Source of the DNA: CAXBDP01 sp963974465
Lineage (GTDB): Bacteria > Bacteroidota > Bacteroidia > Cytophagales > Cyclobacteriaceae
Assembly (NCBI GenBank): GCA_049340005.1
Contig: JBMPIY010000001.1
Direction: 5' to 3' (one strand)
DNA length: 64,000 nt
Shown: one piece after another, positions 61,868-64,000 of the stretch
Numbering within the stretch: position 1 is the first letter of the stretch
Layout of the letters: each line of letters starts with the position of its first letter
Notes under the pieces: generated by a model
What the model saw: the letters and a program-made list of their open reading frames with translations, nothing else
Told to the model about the DNA's origin: nothing
The model's database searches: none
Position numbers and translations under genes: made by a program

Positions 61868-62806
61868 CTAGTTTTTATTAAATTCGTAATCATAAACCTC
61901 TTTAAAATGAATTACTCCATCCCTAACTGTCATTTCGGATTGGATTAATCCATTTGCAAAATTCTTAGTGGTTGTGCTTTGGACTTCTCCCTTTTGATTT
62001 ATAAGCTTCGTTATAATTGTATTTTTTCCTTCATAGGAGTATCTAATCTGTGACTTTATATTTTCGGCAGAAATTGATTCTTTTAAAATTATTCTACCTT
62101 GACTATCATACTTGTTAATTTCTTTTACCGTATTGTAGTTATCGAATGATGTTCCCTTAAATTCATACTTGATTAGATTATCAGCTTCATCATATGAATA
62201 TAGATTCTTATTTCTTGGTCCCTCTTTAGGCCCCCAAACCCTTTCAATTATATTATCTTTTGAATCATACCGATATTCTGTTAGATACCCAAAATCCGTT
62301 TTCTCAATTAAAATTCTATTTTTTGAATCGTAGATTTTTTCTATAGTTTTTGAATTATGAGGATAGCTAAGGTCTTTCACTATTATTTTTGTGATATTTC
62401 CATTACGGTCATGCACATATGAAAACTCTTCAACCCACTCAGCAGAATCCTTTTTATTATGATACCTTAAATGTCTTGTCTGTAATCCATTTCTATATTC
62501 ATGGCAGTCAATAGTTTGCTTCGTTATTACTTGAGAATCATTTTCATTGAAAGAATATGACTCCGAACAAAGCAAGTCTCCTAGTTCATTAAATATGTAA
62601 ACGTTCTTACTGTCTTGATATATTTTCCCATTTGGTCTAGTTAAAAAACTTGTCACTGATATTTTTTTAATTCTCTTCTCCTTTATTGTGCTATCATTGA
62701 AATATTCTGGATGATAGAAGTATTGAAATTCTGTTGTTTGCCCAATCGTTGTTAGGTTGTAAACAAGCAAAGTCATTAATGTCAAAACGAGAATTCTTGC
62801 TTTCAT
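61868..62806 (-). CDS. Secreted YD-repeat protein
   Basis: 312 residues from the ATG at 62806, which starts a clean signal peptide (MKARILVLTLMTLLVYNL). The body is made of RHS/YD-like units: YDSKNRILIEK, YRYDSKDNIIERVWG, YSYDEADNLIKYEF, YDSQGRIILKES. It is too short to be a full RHS toxin; no toxin tip or secretion partner is present. It is most like the orphan YD-repeat lipoproteins or secreted proteins of Bacteroidota. Function unknown. Its AT content looks higher than that of the genes left of the CRISPR locus. Confidence 0.75.
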   Translation of the reverse strand: MKARILVLTLMTLLVYNLTTIGQTTEFQYFYHPEYFNDSTIKEKRIKKISVTSFLTRPNGKIYQDSKNVYIFNELGDLLCSESYSFNENDSQVITKQTIDCHEYRNGLQTRHLRYHNKKDSAEWVEEFSYVHDRNGNITKIIVKDLSYPHNSKTIEKIYDSKNRILIEKTDFGYLTEYRYDSKDNIIERVWGPKEGPRNKNLYSYDEADNLIKYEFKGTSFDNYNTVKEINKYDSQGRIILKESISAENIKSQIRYSYEGKNTIITKLINQKGEVQSTTTKNFANGLIQSEMTVRDGVIHFKEVYDYEFNKN

Positions 62807-63010
62807 TTCAAATTTGTACCAACATATTTTACAACCAAAACTCAATTCTGCTTACACCTCCAATTGGAGGAAAACACGAAACAGTTTCGTCTATTACCCA
62901 ATTATCGAAGGCCTTATTCTTACCTTTTTTTCTTTGTTTGCTTATAAACATAAAGTATTTGAACTAGATTTCCTATTTGAGAATAGGCTATTGATTTGAA
63001 CGAAAAAAAT

Positions 63011-63580
63011 CATAGTTCAGACAATTTGCGATATGAACCGATTGTGCGGGAGGTTGATTTGCGCTTTTCCATTATCCCACGGTTGAAACCGTGGGCTATG
63101 GAGATGTTGCTATGGAGATGTTGATAAAGAAGAATATGAGTGATGAACTTTAAGATTAGCTCCATGGGAGCGATATATTAATAGCCAAATTTGTGCGAAA
63201 TACCCATAGCTCCAGCGGAGCGAAATATTAATAACCTTGAGAAGAGATTAGAGATGTGTTATTTTTGATTAAAGGAGAATAGAGAATAAATAAATTATGA
63301 AAATTATGATTCAGACAATTTGCGCTATGAGTCGATTCTGCGGGAGGTTGATTTGTGCTTTTCCATTATCCCACGATTGAAACTGTGGGCTATGGAGATG
63401 TTGATAAAGAAGAGTATGAGTGATGGACTTTAAGATTAGCTCCATGGGAGCGATATATTAATAGCCCAATTTGTGCGAAATACCCATAGCTCCAGCGGAG
63501 CGAAATATTAATAACCTTGAGAAGAGATTAGAGATGTGTTATTTTTGATTAAAGGAGAATATAGGATGAATAAATTTCTG
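63011..63580. repeat. Tandem duplication (about 290 bp unit) with hairpin, 8-mer and REP-like palindromes
   Basis: Copy 1 about 63011-63300, copy 2 about 63307-63580. Each unit has CAGACAATTTGCG, a GCGGGAGG word (63046, 63340), TTCCATTATCCCACG, a hairpin (CCCACGGTT-GA-AACCGTGGG in copy 1), GGGCTATGGAGATG, GTTGATAAAGAAGA, and two REP-like palindromes (AGCTCCATGGGAGC and AGCTCCAGCGGAGC). The hairpin-plus-8-mer part is the reverse complement of the element at 44453 and 44678. Confidence 0.88.
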
Positions 63581-63625
63581 AAAATCAACGAAATCTGCAA
63601 GAACAAAAGATTCAAAAAATAATTT

Positions 63626-63766
63626 ATGGCTGGAATTTTACCAAAATCGAATTCTGTAAGTACCATTATTCGTTCCTACAAATCCGCCGTAACCAAACAC
63701 GCTAACCGATTAGGATTAGAAAATACCTGGCAACCCCGCTTCCACGAGCATGTTTTTTTCCATTAG
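63626..63766 (+). pseudogene. Remnant of a REP-associated (Y1/RAYT-like) transposase
   Basis: 46 codons from an ATG: SNSVSTIIRSYKSAVTKHA, then LGLENTWQPRFHEHVFF and a stop. The segment STIIRSYKSAVT and WQPRFHEH is the C-terminal part of IS200-like REP-associated tyrosine transposases, which usually continue with HIIR. The HUH motif and catalytic Tyr are missing upstream and the end is altered, so it is dead. It lies directly beside REP-like palindromes, which fits the family. Confidence 0.7.
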
Positions 63767-63770
63767 CTAT

Positions 63771-64000
63771 TTACTCTTTCTTTTTAAGGATGATAGTAAC
63801 CGAAATTAATAACAGGAAACACAAGATAATAAATGTATCCCCAATCATTGAATATACTGTTTTCGTTCCTTTTGTCGGTAGTTGTGTTATTAGTACTTTG
63901 TCTTCATTGATAAAATGATCCATTTCGCTAATTACTTTTCCGGTATAATCTACCCCAATTGATAAACCAAGACTCGTTTGACGAATTAAATTAAAGCCTT
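63771..64000 (-). CDS. Apolipoprotein N-acyltransferase-like protein, C-terminal part, cut by window edge
   Basis: The last 76 codons of a minus-strand gene. The visible part reads AFNLIRQTSLGLSIGVDYTG, VISEMDHF, then VLITQLPTKGTKTVYSMIGD and a final TM helix before a KKKE end. In Lnt, the CN-hydrolase domain ends with such an IRxxxxGxSxxxDxxG strand, followed by a TxYxxxGD motif and a membrane helix. It would N-acylate lipoproteins. The catalytic residues lie outside the window, so a related nitrilase-fold acyltransferase is possible. Confidence 0.65.
   Translation of the reverse strand, partial: GFNLIRQTSLGLSIGVDYTGKVISEMDHFINEDKVLITQLPTKGTKTVYSMIGDTFIILCFLLLISVTIILKKKE

Noticed and set aside
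61868..62806. RHS toxin of a secretion system
   Set aside because: Only a few YD-like units in 312 residues, no toxin tip, no immunity gene and no VgrG or PAAR neighbour.

Overview
The window (about 38-40% GC by eye) is from a Bacteroidota chromosome, most likely a free-living or marine member of the Cytophagales/Flavobacteriia side. The support is Bacteroidota -7 boxes (TAnnTTTG), no Shine-Dalgarno boxes, many lipoproteins with an LSSC-type lipobox, a type IX secretion C-terminal domain, a DUF1501/DUF1800 pair, RRM, DUF4221-like, DUF2911, DUF4260 and HYC_CC_PP-like proteins, and a type II-C CRISPR locus. A 100-N run at 44753-44852 shows that this is a scaffolded assembly. The genus is not determined.

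Layout. 1-3842: 5' part of a tricorn-like protease and two tandem paralogous lipoproteins. 4030-6190: a metallophosphoesterase flanked on both sides by tRNA-like elements, each element set followed by its own terminator. 6288-12927: an Lrp-type regulator and a complete SUF iron-sulfur operon (sufBCDSE, a DUF59 protein, a bacilliredoxin). 13019-25929: housekeeping and regulation (two-component system, redoxin-DUF3738 fusion, XerD, AroQ, class V aminotransferase, MarC, RNase HI, ECF sigma with a membrane partner, RRM protein). 26073-38177: serine hydrolase, DUF1501/DUF1800 pair, LytTR regulator, and a molybdenum hydroxylase operon with its own cytochrome c and maturation factors. 38268-44973: TolB-like protein, esterase, secernin-like peptidase, TyrS, and repeat-rich DNA. 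44974-55377: a minus-strand copper/heavy-metal efflux cluster (CusA, CusB, CusC-like proteins plus His/Met-rich accessory proteins). 55478-61487: type II-C CRISPR-Cas (tracrRNA, cas9, cas1, cas2, 13 repeats) ending against a broken antitoxin-like gene. 61868-64000: a YD-repeat protein, tandem repeats, a transposase remnant and the end of an Lnt-like gene.

Three signals stand out. First, the 8-mer GCGGGAGG (either strand) occurs about 40 times, mostly inside genes, which is far above chance; it is absent from 53570-63045, which includes the CRISPR locus. Second, three tRNA-like elements share a canonical T-arm and acceptor stem but lack normal tRNA bodies; two of them form their own minus-strand unit with a promoter-like box and a terminator. 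Third, the CRISPR locus can be read in full: the tracrRNA anti-repeat runs opposite to cas9, which fixes crRNA transcription as leftward, while the broken repeat lies at the right end.
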